Of a DNA stretch of 38,484 bases, positions 15,774 through 25,259 are shown piece after piece. Location: positions 1-38,484 of the forward strand of contig CAMWJS010000019.1 in assembly GCA_947174635.1 (NCBI GenBank), read 5' to 3'. Positions within the stretch are counted from its first letter, which is position 1; each line of letters starts with the position of its first letter. The notes beneath the pieces are model-generated. The model worked only from the letters and a program-made list of their open reading frames with translations. It searched no databases and was not told where the DNA came from. The position numbers were made by a program, and so were the translations under genes. The stretch comes from an uncultured Muribaculaceae bacterium (lineage in GTDB: Bacteria > Bacteroidota > Bacteroidia > Bacteroidales > Muribaculaceae).

Positions 15774-18692
15774 TCACTTTATGATTCGTTCGATGAGCCG
15801 TCCCATGCGGTCGTTGGCCTCGATGTCGTAATTGATAACCTGTCCTTTGAGCAGGAACGACACTATCATGAACTCAATCCATCTGAAATAATTGTTCTCG
15901 AAAGCCTGTGTCACGCCGTCGGGACGGTCTATAAGCTGGTCGAACATCTCGGTCAGTTCGTCGTGCGTGTAGTTCTCCTGCTGGTCGCGCGCTATATATT
16001 CGAGCGGGTCGAATTTCATCGGATTGTCATCCACAAGACGGGCGGCGGCCTCCAGTTCCTCCTCGCTTCGCTGGGCATAGCCGAGGTCGCAGATGAAATT
16101 GTTGATTCTCGATGCCATCAGGTCGGCTATCAGGCTGAGGTTGATGCTGCTCACGTTCATCACCTTCACATGCTCCTCTATTATGGCGTCGAGCGCCTCC
16201 TCGAGTTTCAGCTTGCGGGCCGTGAGCACAATGTTGTCTACGAGCGCCGACATCTCTATCGGGTCGAATGCTCCGTTGTCGCAGAGGCGGTTGATGGCTT
16301 CAGGCTTCTTGATGGAGTCTGACCATGCGTTGTACACATTCTCGGCTATGATGGCTGAATTGGTCTTGCGCTTGAAGTTGCCGGCAAAAAGTTTTTTGGC
16401 GTCAACGCCCTTGTCGGCGAGGAATGCCTCGGCTGCCTCGCGGTCAGGCAGATTGTAGCCCATCATCACGCACTCCCACTTCATCTCGTCGGTAGTGCAG
16501 CGGTCGAGACGGCGCCCTATGTCCTTGCGTATGATTTCGTAGTTGCGCGAGTCATTGCGCGAGTCGTTCATCTCCGACGAGTTCACCAGGTCGTAGATGC
16601 AGTTGTAAAGCTCTTTCTCGGTAATCTGAAGCTCGCGTATCATGCGGCCGAAGAAATAGCTGTCGCGGTTGCAGGCGAATATCAGCTCGCGACGTATGGC
16701 ACACGCCTGGTTCATGTCCTGGAGCAGCTGAGCTGCGGCATCGTTGGCGTGGTAATATCCTTTGAGTATGTCATGGAGCGATTTGCCTATGTTCTTGAGC
16801 GATGTCGCGGTGAGTTCGCGGCGTGTCACCTCCATGTTGGCGGCGGCCACGGCAAGCTGCTCGAACAGATAGAGCGCGCCGTCGTTGTTCTGTGTGGCCG
16901 CGACATCCCACGAGCACGCCGGATTGGCAAAAAATTTGCGCGTGTGCGGACTTTCGATAAACGACATCCTCATCCGTTCGTAATATTCGGGGTCGATGGC
17001 CGGCTTCTGTTCGCGTCCCGTCTCGCGGAACCCGGTGTAGAGGTTGTTCCCTTTGCCGGTATCGCCTGAATATTTGTAGTCGCGCAGCAGGTAGGTGTTC
17101 TTGAATGTCTCTCCCTCGCTTGTCCAGTTCTGGAACCATTCGGCGTCATTGCCGTGGATTACCTCCTTGTAGAGCACCACATTGAAGCGGTCGCTCCAGC
17201 GCTGGTCTATGGCGGCGCGTGAGTTTGCCACATCGTCGGCGTTGGCGTCGGCCATTGTCATGTCGATGTTGAACTTCGTGGCTATCAGGAAGAATGGCGA
17301 CACACCTCCGGTCAGCTTCAGCGTGCGTGCGCGCTGTTGTGCCGAGTCGCCCACATACTGCTTCACCCAGTTCTCGATTGTGATGTAGAGGGTGTCGTCG
17401 TTGCGCTGGGCGTTGTCGTGGCAGAAAAGCAGTATATTGATAAGGCCGCTGTCGCTGTAGCGGTTGAACAGATAGGCCACCTTGCCGCGCAGATACACAT
17501 TGGCGTCGTTGGTCATGGCGCTCTTGGCGTCGGTCTTGTCAAGGTTCTCCTCCTTGAGCTGGTTGCGTGCGCGGGCTCCGGGGAAGTCGAGCAGGTCGGT
17601 GTGCCTGATGATATCTTTTTTGAATGTTCCGGTCGACAGTTTCGCTTTCACTGCCGGGTCGGTAATCATAGTCATGTCGTACGACAGCTCGGAGTTGAGG
17701 AAACGTTCCTCCACCTTGAACACCGCCTCGGCGCAGAGTGCCGACAGCTCGCTCTTGTCATAGCGCTCTATCACGCGCTCGCTGCCGTTGGGCTCGCGTA
17801 TCACCACCTTGGTGAATGCCGCCTCCTCGTTCTTGTCTTTGTCGCCAAGCTCGTTGATGCGCTGCACCGACATGAGCGTCTGGTTGGTGTTGAGCACCGC
17901 GGTTATGGGCAGGTACACCATCTTTGCATAGTTCAGTTTGCGGAGCGCTTCGGCAAGACGCTGGAACAGGTTGGTCAGCGTGGCGTTGCGGTGCCATAGC
18001 GGCGCGAAGATGCTGCTCCATTCCGAAGCCTCCACTTTGCGCGCTATCAGTGCCACACGCTCGAAGTAGGGCGAGCGTATAAGCGACTGCGTGCTTCCTC
18101 CCGTGCATCGCTGCAGGTAATATTTCATGTCGAGGATATCGTCCTCCACTACCACCGGATTGCTGATGACGGGGCGCTCCTTGTAGGCTTCGTAAATCTC
18201 GGTCGATATATCCTTGAGCTCGCTGTCCGAATAGCTGCTGTAGTCGGTGATGTCGCTGTGGTAGCCGTCGCAGAGTATAGTGGCTATCTCGCTCATGCCG
18301 AGCAGTTTCACAAGCACCGGATACGCCGGATTGTAGCGCTCCGGTTCGTTGGCGAAAGTGGTGAAACGGGTCACTACTCCCGTTGCCTCCACGTTGTTGG
18401 TGATTGGATTGATTTCCTTTACGAAATCATATTCGCGCTCAGGCGTCTTGACCGTAAACGGCTTGCCGTTGTCGCTCAGCAGATTGGTTATGACGTACGA
18501 TTTTCCTTTCTGGCTCTCTCCGTAGGCTGCTATCGCAGGGTTTTCAAGTTCGGTGGCGGCAAGCTTGCGCAGACGGCAACGCTCGCTCACCAGCTGCAGA
18601 AACCGTTGCTCGTATTGGTCCGGCTTGTTGACTTTGAGCCATGCCAAGGCATCGTTGATATTGTTTATCTGGGTCTGTATCGATTTTTTCAT
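15774..18692 (-). CDS. SrfC-like giant P-loop NTPase
   Basis: 972 aa with no membrane segment or signal. Walker A/G1 GESQKGKS spans 58-65 (within ENPAIAAYGESQKGKSYVI); a G3 candidate DFPGAR at 369-374 follows HTDLL; a G4-like ATKFNID is at 471-477. The wide spacing of motifs and the long helical C-terminal half (about 600-972) recall the SrfC family of putative virulence factors, and more distantly dynamin-like proteins. SrfC accompanies SrfB in the srfABC operon of Salmonella (SsrB-regulated factors), and the same pair is adjacent here with a 21-base gap. The biochemical role is not established, and family assignment is from pair architecture. Confidence 0.82.
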   Translation of the reverse strand: MKKSIQTQINNINDALAWLKVNKPDQYEQRFLQLVSERCRLRKLAATELENPAIAAYGESQKGKSYVITNLLSDNGKPFTVKTPEREYDFVKEINPITNNVEATGVVTRFTTFANEPERYNPAYPVLVKLLGMSEIATILCDGYHSDITDYSSYSDSELKDISTEIYEAYKERPVISNPVVVEDDILDMKYYLQRCTGGSTQSLIRSPYFERVALIARKVEASEWSSIFAPLWHRNATLTNLFQRLAEALRKLNYAKMVYLPITAVLNTNQTLMSVQRINELGDKDKNEEAAFTKVVIREPNGSERVIERYDKSELSALCAEAVFKVEERFLNSELSYDMTMITDPAVKAKLSTGTFKKDIIRHTDLLDFPGARARNQLKEENLDKTDAKSAMTNDANVYLRGKVAYLFNRYSDSGLINILLFCHDNAQRNDDTLYITIENWVKQYVGDSAQQRARTLKLTGGVSPFFLIATKFNIDMTMADANADDVANSRAAIDQRWSDRFNVVLYKEVIHGNDAEWFQNWTSEGETFKNTYLLRDYKYSGDTGKGNNLYTGFRETGREQKPAIDPEYYERMRMSFIESPHTRKFFANPACSWDVAATQNNDGALYLFEQLAVAAANMEVTRRELTATSLKNIGKSLHDILKGYYHANDAAAQLLQDMNQACAIRRELIFACNRDSYFFGRMIRELQITEKELYNCIYDLVNSSEMNDSRNDSRNYEIIRKDIGRRLDRCTTDEMKWECVMMGYNLPDREAAEAFLADKGVDAKKLFAGNFKRKTNSAIIAENVYNAWSDSIKKPEAINRLCDNGAFDPIEMSALVDNIVLTARKLKLEEALDAIIEEHVKVMNVSSINLSLIADLMASRINNFICDLGYAQRSEEELEAAARLVDDNPMKFDPLEYIARDQQENYTHDELTEMFDQLIDRPDGVTQAFENNYFRWIEFMIVSFLLKGQVINYDIEANDRMGRLIERIIK

Positions 18693-18713
18693 GATGTCAG
18701 CTGATACTACGTG

Positions 18714-21700
18714 TTATTTAAGTGAGAGCTCGAATTCTCCTTTGTCAAGCCAGTGCTTGCCGTCGGCCACGATTGACTGCTGCACTGCCTCTACTGTCGA
18801 TTTCGGCAAAGTGTTGCCCTGCATGTCGGTTATCTCTTCTATCTCGATTATCTCCCTGTCCTCCTGATACGAACGTGTCAGGGTGATGCGCACAGGCTCA
18901 TGCGTCTTGCCGTTGAAATAAAGTCCGTAGAGCGGACGGGCCTGATAGAGGGGCGAGTCAAACTGCTTGCAGCCCAGAAATACAGGGAACGCTCCGATTG
19001 TCGCCGACGCGTTCGACTTGTCGGGGAGCAGAAGCGATTTCTTCACCTGCTGAGTCTTGTCGTCATAGAAGCCTATGAAATTGGCTGTCGGCTTCATGCG
19101 GCGTATCATCTCTTTGAAGTCGATGCGCATGCCGTTGAATCCGGTGGTCGATGCCATGTAACCCACCATCGCTCCTACGGCCACAACTGATTTCTGATCG
19201 TAGAAATAACCCTGTCCGTCGGCAAACGGATACCATGTGCCCACACGGTAGTCGTTCAGGCAGATGATGCGGTCGGGCGCCATCGGGTAGTATTTGATGA
19301 ACAGCTCGGGGATGGCGTCGATTGTGGTCGGGCGTCCCGCCATCACGAGTATGTCGCACTTGTAGGCGTAGAGCAGTATCGACAGCTGCTTCATCAGCGG
19401 TTCCATCGTGGCGCGCACCATCGAGGCTATCTCCTCGGGATCGAAACGCCATGACAGCTCCTCGAATCTGAAGCCGAAATGGTTCTCGAAATGTTTCAGC
19501 AGATGCTCCGACGGCTTCAGGTCGGCGAAAATCTCGTCGTAGGTGTATACGCGCGAAGGAAATCTGCGTCGCAGCAGATCCATCATCACGCGTGCTATCG
19601 GCACCGAAATCTGCGTGTTGAAGTCTACGCGGGCCTGACGGTCCTTGAACGACATCATCGCGCTGTCATAGCCGAAGAAGTCGCGCAGTAGCACCGAGGC
19701 GAAGTAGCGTATCCGCTCCTCGCGGCGCTCCGGCGAGTGGCAGCCTACGATATCCTCCACGTAGGTGCGATACACATCGGTATATTTCGACCGCGTGCAT
19801 GGCAACGCGCGCAGCTCTTCGTCGCTCATAGCCATCAGTCTCGCAAGCAGCGCGCTGTGTATGCTTCCCATAAACGGGATGCCGCTCTCAGGCCCTTCGA
19901 TGACATAACGCTGCACTATATTGCGCAATATATCGTCGCCGGCCACATAGAAACTGTCGTAGAAATGCGGCACCGGTATTATGGAGCTTTGCTCCTCGCC
20001 CTCATATTTATAAGAGCATATCATTATGTCGGTAGTGCCGGCTCCTATGTCGATAGAGCCTATCGTGAGCGAGTTGTGTCCGTAGCCCTCTTCCTCAAAC
20101 TCGCGGCGCCTGTGCCCTTTGGCTTCGAAAAATTTGTCGATCTTGCCGTTGTAGCGTTGCGCGATTTCAGCGTAAAGATAGACAAGCTGACAGGCCGATG
20201 CCTCGTCATAGCTCCACTCACGCCGGGCATTCATGTCATAGTCATCGGTGTTTTTGAGTGATTCGGGCGACGGTATGACATTGATCGGTGTCAGCGATTT
20301 GTTGCATCTCAGCATCGCCTTCTGCGCGTCGACCATGCTCTGGCGCAGCGTGATCTGCTCGGCGCGGGGCATCGCCGTCGGGCATGTGATTATGACATTG
20401 CGCAGACGGCGGCGGCAGTCGATGCGGCCGTGTTTGGCTCTGAATGACGGCGAGTTGATCTGGGCTATTGCCTGCTGAAGCACCTCCACCATCACGAATG
20501 TCATCATCGACGACCGCGAATAATGACAGTCACTGTCCGTATCCTCAGGTGACATGTCGAATATATTGACCGTGTCGGCTTTCTCCTTGAATATGCCGCG
20601 TTCGTCAAACATATCGGTGAAATTCTCGAGAAAGATATTGGGCGACTGGCGTATGTTGAACGGGTCAGTCTCGGTCACGAGATATTCCCATCTCGCCTGC
20701 GATTTCTTCTTGTCCCACAGATAGCGCTTTGGTGAAGAATAGTTGTTGGCGCGCTCGGCTATCCCTGCGTCCTCGATTGAATGGTAGACAAGCTCACGCG
20801 CTTCTTCGCCCACTCGCACTATGCTCTTCCAGTTGAATGCCTCCTCCGGCAGTATCAGGTCGTTGCCGAAATCGGCGCGGCGGTAGACCAGACGCATGTC
20901 AAACGGATTTTTATATGTGATCCACGGCGAAGTCAGGTTGCGCAGTTCGAGCATCACCGAGCGGGTGAAGTCGCCGTCCTCAAAGAGCACGCCGCAGGTG
21001 CGCGAATTGCCGATGTCAAGCACCATGTCGACATTCACATCGCCGTCGCTCGGATTATAGAGCACCACCTTGGGCGACGCACCGCTCAGACGAAGGAAAT
21101 TTATAAGATAGATGTAATATCCGATAAACTTATATCGGTGATGCATCAGCTTGTCGGGATTGATGCCTAAAAGCGACGCTATATATTGCGACACTGCATT
21201 CTGCTCCTCGGCGACGGAAAGAAAATTGAACAGCACGTCAGGCTTGTTGCACAACGCGAAACTTTTCTTCTTCTCAGTCTCGTCAAAGAAATAGGGGAAA
21301 TATGTCGACAGCGGATTATCGGCAAGATGTGTGTCAAAAGCCCATGTCAGACTATAGCGCGCGCTTCCCTTCACCGAGCCTTCGCCCGTGCGCCGTATCA
21401 TCACGCGGCACCATCCCGTCGGCACACCTGCCGTAGCGCCCGAAGAGTCAGTCTCAAACATCGGCATCGGCAGCCACTTGCCAAGCAGCAGCTCAAACGC
21501 CGGAAGCTTGTCGGCCGGATTTGCCGGGTCTTTCACGCGGTAGCTCTCAAACGTGTTGATGTTGATTATCGCGTCGTCATCGTCGGCATACGACTCAAGC
21601 AGTTCGGTCGACGCATCTTCGCGCATCCGCGGCACACCTGTCTCGTCAAGTTCCTCGGTGCCGTTCTGATAATGCGAGATATATCCCTCGTTGCGCAGTT

Positions 21701-21914
21701 GCTTCACCGGTATCCAGCAGTTTTTGTCAACATGATTGAAAAGCAGGTCGAAACTGATATGCCCGTCAAACGGGTCGACATTCTCCACAAACGAATAGCG
21801 CAGCATACGGCCGCTTTTCAGAGCAAGCGGTTCCGATGCATTGAATTCAACCTCGTTTGTAATAAATTGTATGCCGGTGTCAGCTATAAGGTGTAAGGTT
21901 TTGTGGTCATCCAT
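18714..21914 (-). CDS. SrfB-like actin/Hsp70-fold ATPase
   Basis: 1066 aa, cytoplasmic. Residues 1-290 form an extension with no recognised motif. The actin/Hsp70-type ATPase core shows phosphate-1 VLDIGNSRTCGVLFE (298-312), a connect-like strand VIITCPTAMP (507-516), phosphate-2 SIDIGAGTTDIMI (620-632) and adenosine motif DILVMAGRPTTIDAIPEL (854-871). All key Gly/Asp/Thr positions are present, so it should bind ATP. Size, motif spacing and the SrfC-like neighbour match the SrfB family of unknown function. It is the first gene of the nine-gene run; a TATCTTTG -7 box lies 45 bases upstream. The beta-rich C-terminus (about 985-1066) may be an adaptor. Confidence 0.87.
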   Translation of the reverse strand: MDDHKTLHLIADTGIQFITNEVEFNASEPLALKSGRMLRYSFVENVDPFDGHISFDLLFNHVDKNCWIPVKQLRNEGYISHYQNGTEELDETGVPRMREDASTELLESYADDDDAIININTFESYRVKDPANPADKLPAFELLLGKWLPMPMFETDSSGATAGVPTGWCRVMIRRTGEGSVKGSARYSLTWAFDTHLADNPLSTYFPYFFDETEKKKSFALCNKPDVLFNFLSVAEEQNAVSQYIASLLGINPDKLMHHRYKFIGYYIYLINFLRLSGASPKVVLYNPSDGDVNVDMVLDIGNSRTCGVLFEDGDFTRSVMLELRNLTSPWITYKNPFDMRLVYRRADFGNDLILPEEAFNWKSIVRVGEEARELVYHSIEDAGIAERANNYSSPKRYLWDKKKSQARWEYLVTETDPFNIRQSPNIFLENFTDMFDERGIFKEKADTVNIFDMSPEDTDSDCHYSRSSMMTFVMVEVLQQAIAQINSPSFRAKHGRIDCRRRLRNVIITCPTAMPRAEQITLRQSMVDAQKAMLRCNKSLTPINVIPSPESLKNTDDYDMNARREWSYDEASACQLVYLYAEIAQRYNGKIDKFFEAKGHRRREFEEEGYGHNSLTIGSIDIGAGTTDIMICSYKYEGEEQSSIIPVPHFYDSFYVAGDDILRNIVQRYVIEGPESGIPFMGSIHSALLARLMAMSDEELRALPCTRSKYTDVYRTYVEDIVGCHSPERREERIRYFASVLLRDFFGYDSAMMSFKDRQARVDFNTQISVPIARVMMDLLRRRFPSRVYTYDEIFADLKPSEHLLKHFENHFGFRFEELSWRFDPEEIASMVRATMEPLMKQLSILLYAYKCDILVMAGRPTTIDAIPELFIKYYPMAPDRIICLNDYRVGTWYPFADGQGYFYDQKSVVAVGAMVGYMASTTGFNGMRIDFKEMIRRMKPTANFIGFYDDKTQQVKKSLLLPDKSNASATIGAFPVFLGCKQFDSPLYQARPLYGLYFNGKTHEPVRITLTRSYQEDREIIEIEEITDMQGNTLPKSTVEAVQQSIVADGKHWLDKGEFELSLK

Positions 21915-22167
21915 GATCTCAAGAAATGATGATACGGTATGTGTTGGTTTAATTTAGGCAAAGATAATAAAAAATTGCAAACAATAGTGCCAAAATCATA
22001 CAAATGTGATTTCGCATAATTTTTGCATCATTTCCCTGCTATTTTGTATGTTTTTCAGAAAGCGTATGGATTGAAAGAATTTCCAATATTTATACTTACT
22101 TTAGAAACTGTTTAAATTCAAACGCTCTCTAACATCTCTTATTTCCTCCCCAATAGCCTTATCAGCC
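21915..22167. other. Upstream region of the SrfB/SrfC-like cluster
   Basis: A non-coding AT-rich stretch. It holds the probable -7 box at 21959-21966 and otherwise A/T tracts, including GTTTAAATTCAAACGCTCTCT (about 22109-22129). A related AGAGAGTGTTTGG-type sequence lies at 6118-6130, past the other end of the cluster. Confidence 0.5.
21959..21966 (-). promoter_or_regulatory. -7 box of the cluster promoter
   Basis: Reads TATCTTTG on the minus strand, a perfect TAnnTTTG. The start would fall near 21953, leaving a leader of about 38 nt before the SrfB-like ATG. The nearest TTTG boxes upstream give spacers of 11 or 24 nt rather than about 20, so the promoter may be weak or activator-dependent. 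Confidence 0.5.
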
Positions 22168-22292
22168 ATCCCACGGAGAGCCGGAGGCTCGTGCCAGTGA
22201 TTAACCGGGGCTCGCAGACCGCGGAGCGGGCGAAGACCCCGGCCTCACAGCGCCACCCTGCTCCCCAAGCCCGGGAAGGGCGTTCCGTGGTA
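22168..22292. repeat. Direct repeat, copy A (~120 bp, GC-rich)
   Basis: Starts CATCCCACGGAGAGCCGGAG and runs to GTGGTA. It shares long identical blocks with 25894-26020 in the same orientation, including GATTAACCGGGGCTCGCAG and the following GACCGCGGAGCGGGCGAAGA. It is internally palindromic (GAGCC-GGA-GGCTC; CCGGGG...CCCCGG), so its RNA could fold. GC content is far above the flanks. Downstream sequence to 22434 is GC-rich and non-coding. Confidence 0.85.
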
Positions 22293-22433
22293 CACGCAGT
22301 CTCTCCGCGCACTTCGCCGCCTCGTTGTATCACCACCCACCGAGATTCCCATGCTCGCCCCTATCCGTAGCGCCGCGTAGGGCGGGGCAGAGGCAGTCCC
22401 CCATAGCCTGAACCCGCGAAACGGGCGAGCGTG

Positions 22434-22471
22434 TAAAAAAATCCGCAGACCCGGTCAACCCGAATCTGCGG
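22434..22471 (-). terminator. Rho-independent terminator
   Basis: On the minus strand a stem with arms CCGCAGA and TCTGCGG (22443-22471, extended by internal CCGG/CCG pairing) is followed by seven U (plus-strand A run 22435-22441). It lies 24 bases past the lipoprotein stop. Confidence 0.8.
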
Positions 22472-22494
22472 CTTTTGAAATAACTCACTTACAT

Positions 22495-22971
22495 CTATTT
22501 TGAAGAATATCGTTTGTATGTCACCCAACCCGAAGTATATTCTTCCCAGTTTATTCCATCATAACTGCAACGGAGTCGTTTTATCTGCAAGACATTGTTA
22601 TTGATTACGATTTCATCGATATAAGTCGCAAGTTCAGGCTCGTATTGATTATAATACTCTTTCATTGTCAGAATATTTCCGTCCAATGTGTAATCAAACA
22701 AGAATGGGTCTACCGGATGTTTGATTACAGCCTCAGGATATTCCGGATCGTATCCCGGTTCGTCAGATAAACAAATGTAACGACCTTTGCCATCAGCCGA
22801 GAATTGGTAGTAGATGTCAACATCATCGCCGTTACGTTTAATCCATTCTCCAACAATTGAGTTGCTCTGTTCATCATCATCGTCATCGCTACAGCTATAT
22901 AAAGCCGTTGACATAATGACACATAATGCTACAGCAATCAGTGACTGTAAATGCTTAATTCCTTGTTTCAT
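22495..22971 (-). CDS. Small lipoprotein, lipocalin-like
   Basis: 158 aa. A signal peptide ends in the lipobox-like ALYSC (Cys27), followed by SDDDDDEQ, an acidic stretch of the kind that routes Bacteroidetes lipoproteins to the surface. The mature part starts IVGEWIKRNGDDVDIYYQFSADGKG and continues with short beta strands and a closing WVTYKRY, the pattern of small lipocalin-like (DUF5640-like) domains. Ligand unknown. It follows the LRR gene by 52 bases with no promoter seen, so it is probably its operon partner, and it ends at a clear terminator. Confidence 0.85.
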   Translation of the reverse strand: MKQGIKHLQSLIAVALCVIMSTALYSCSDDDDDEQSNSIVGEWIKRNGDDVDIYYQFSADGKGRYICLSDEPGYDPEYPEAVIKHPVDPFLFDYTLDGNILTMKEYYNQYEPELATYIDEIVINNNVLQIKRLRCSYDGINWEEYTSGWVTYKRYSSK

Positions 22972-23023
22972 TGTAAAAAATGTTTTTGTGCCCGATAATG
23001 TAAATAACTTCTTTTCAGAAAAA

Positions 23024-25204
23024 TTACTGTATCATGATCTTCTCAGCATTGCCATTTTGGATAATTATATACAATCCAGGCGTAAGTGATTTTAATACTT
23101 CTCGTGGAACAGATTTATGTAGAATTACACCATTGCAGTTGTATATGTCAATATTAGATCTATTATCTAATTCTACGTCATTTATTCCTGACATGGATTT
23201 AATTTCTATTGATTTACTAACTCTGTCAGCTTCGTTGTAATTCTCATTACCTTCCTGATTGGCGCGAATGGACACGTTTCCATCCTTCAAAAATTCGACA
23301 TGCTTCTTCCCATTTTGAGTGAATATCTCAGCTATTGTTTCATCAGTTGATGTATATTTAATAGCAAGTCCTGATGAACTTTCTGCTGTCAATTCAACAA
23401 TATCTCCGACACGAACATCTGAAAAATCCTGCTCCCAAGATATTTCCTGATCGGCCTTAGTCACATTTAATTTACCCCTTTCATAAGTAAAGGTATAATT
23501 CTGAGCCTCTGCCCCGAAAGGAATAATTGGATATGTTCCTACATTACTTTCGCGGGTGGCAGTAGTCTCAATCATGGGTTGTGTTGTTAAAACACCTCGA
23601 GTCTCATTATTTTTGAATCCGAAGAAAGAACAAGTAAATTCAGGATTATCTTCACCATACTGTCTTGAAGCGTCTGATGCGATTATAGTTAAGTTTGCAG
23701 GAGTTATTGAATAATTTGCAGGTACTTTGGCTATCGATTGCCATTCTCCAATTTTAAAATTAACATCTATGTTCGTATTATATTCTCCGACATTTATATT
23801 TAAGTCAGGAGAATCGAATGACACATCACTTCCTTCAACATTGTTCTTATATGAGAATAAAGGTGCCTTCCCCGAATACTCGTTAGTAGTATTATTTATA
23901 ACAATCAGATAATCTCTGTAATAATCCTTTAAAAGATTATCATACCGCGATGGATTTGGTACATAGATTTTTGATATAGTGTTTGGTATTGCGTAATCTC
24001 CAAGAGTAACCAAATTTTCCGAGAACAAGAATATACTTATCAATCCCGTGCAATTATTAAAAGCCGTTGCTTCAATACTCGAAATTGAAGAACCAAGATA
24101 GACATATTTAAGAGAAGATTGACTACTAAAGCACCCTTTTGGAATTACTGTTATATTATCTCCTAAGAATACTTTTTCAAGGTTGCCATTATATGAATAA
24201 AAGGCGGATTTGCCAATTGATTTTATTTGTGGTAGAATAATCTCTGTAAGCATGGGACAATTCGCAAACGAATATTCTCCTATAATTTCGACTGAATTTA
24301 GAGCATTGCCCATAAAATTATGCAGTTGTGAACATCCCCGGAATGCTTCATCTTGGATTTCTTTCAGATTCGCTCCTTGAACAGTTACGGATTTCAATGA
24401 GGTACAATTTTGAAACAAACTTTGAGAGATTGTGCTTACTTCATGACCCAATGTTATTTCACATAGTGTTTTGTGATTGGCAAATACAGAGAATCCGGAT
24501 TTGTGTAGATTTTCAATATTGCGTCCCATATATATGCTAACCAAAGGGCAGCCATCGAATGCGCTTTTTTTTGTCCCATCATAATTTCCTTCACCAATTC
24601 TCAATAACGATGGCGAATCTGAAAACGATAATTCGGAGAGTCCCTTGCAACCTACAAATGCACTACTGCCTATTGTTCTTACTGATGCCGGAATGGTCAT
24701 ACTTGACAGAGCAGCACAACCTTCGAAAGCTTGTACCCCAATTGATTCGACACTGGTAGGAATAAAAACTTCTCGAAGTGCCCCACAATCAAAAAAACAA
24801 TGATCGGGGATAGAAACTAAATTATCGCCTAACACAATTTTGCCTAATGCCGAGCACCAGGCAAACGCATAACTCGGCAATGACTTTATGGTAGCTGGAA
24901 GAACTACTGATCGAAGAGCTTTGGCATATTCGAATGTACAAAAACTCTCCACTCCAGTGACTATGTATGATTTCCCATTGTAGGTTACGCTTTCGGGAAC
25001 AACAATATCTCCTGCATAGTCCGTGTTTGTCATGTTAGGATACATAGTAGAGATAGTGCTACTTACATTAACGGTTTCCCTATCACTGTTAATTTTGTAA
25101 TAGATGTTGTTGACTTTGAAGTCATAGGATGCTTGTGCAATGAAATTTACATGTAGCGCACAGAGCAAAATGAATACTTTTAGGATGATGTCTTTATTTC
25201 CCAT
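23024..25204 (-). CDS. BspA-like leucine-rich-repeat surface protein with MBG domain
   Basis: The start at 25204 gives a good signal peptide (MGNKDIILKVFILLCALHVNFIAQA); an ATG eight codons upstream (25228) is possible but lacks a basic N-region. The 726-aa product has a long array of about 23-residue BspA-type LRR_5 repeats (about 60-430; e.g. IPASVRTIGSSAFVGCKGL), an MBG-like domain (about 480-575; DASRQYGEDNPEFTCSFFG), an Ig-like bacterial domain (about 575-665) and a C-terminal tail ending LTPGLYIIIQNGNAEKIMIQ, like Bacteroidetes C-terminal sorting tails. Such proteins act in adhesion. Codon use is more AT-rich than the flanks, suggesting acquisition. It has an unusual structured leader upstream. 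Confidence 0.9.
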   Translation of the reverse strand: MGNKDIILKVFILLCALHVNFIAQASYDFKVNNIYYKINSDRETVNVSSTISTMYPNMTNTDYAGDIVVPESVTYNGKSYIVTGVESFCTFEYAKALRSVVLPATIKSLPSYAFAWCSALGKIVLGDNLVSIPDHCFFDCGALREVFIPTSVESIGVQAFEGCAALSSMTIPASVRTIGSSAFVGCKGLSELSFSDSPSLLRIGEGNYDGTKKSAFDGCPLVSIYMGRNIENLHKSGFSVFANHKTLCEITLGHEVSTISQSLFQNCTSLKSVTVQGANLKEIQDEAFRGCSQLHNFMGNALNSVEIIGEYSFANCPMLTEIILPQIKSIGKSAFYSYNGNLEKVFLGDNITVIPKGCFSSQSSLKYVYLGSSISSIEATAFNNCTGLISIFLFSENLVTLGDYAIPNTISKIYVPNPSRYDNLLKDYYRDYLIVINNTTNEYSGKAPLFSYKNNVEGSDVSFDSPDLNINVGEYNTNIDVNFKIGEWQSIAKVPANYSITPANLTIIASDASRQYGEDNPEFTCSFFGFKNNETRGVLTTQPMIETTATRESNVGTYPIIPFGAEAQNYTFTYERGKLNVTKADQEISWEQDFSDVRVGDIVELTAESSSGLAIKYTSTDETIAEIFTQNGKKHVEFLKDGNVSIRANQEGNENYNEADRVSKSIEIKSMSGINDVELDNRSNIDIYNCNGVILHKSVPREVLKSLTPGLYIIIQNGNAEKIMIQ

Positions 25205-25259
25205 GAATATGTATTCTGCCGCGGTCATCCTCTCGTTGGCGTGATTGGTTTATAAAAGA

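Noticed and set aside
6216-21914. Type VI secretion system or prophage
   Set aside because: No sheath, tube, baseplate, terminase or integrase genes; the large NTPase motifs fit SrfC-like proteins, not TssM.
22139-22336. 65-aa minus-strand ORF over repeat copy A
   Set aside because: GC-rich repeat sequence; a similar frame arises from copy B (25893-26117), with no start signal.
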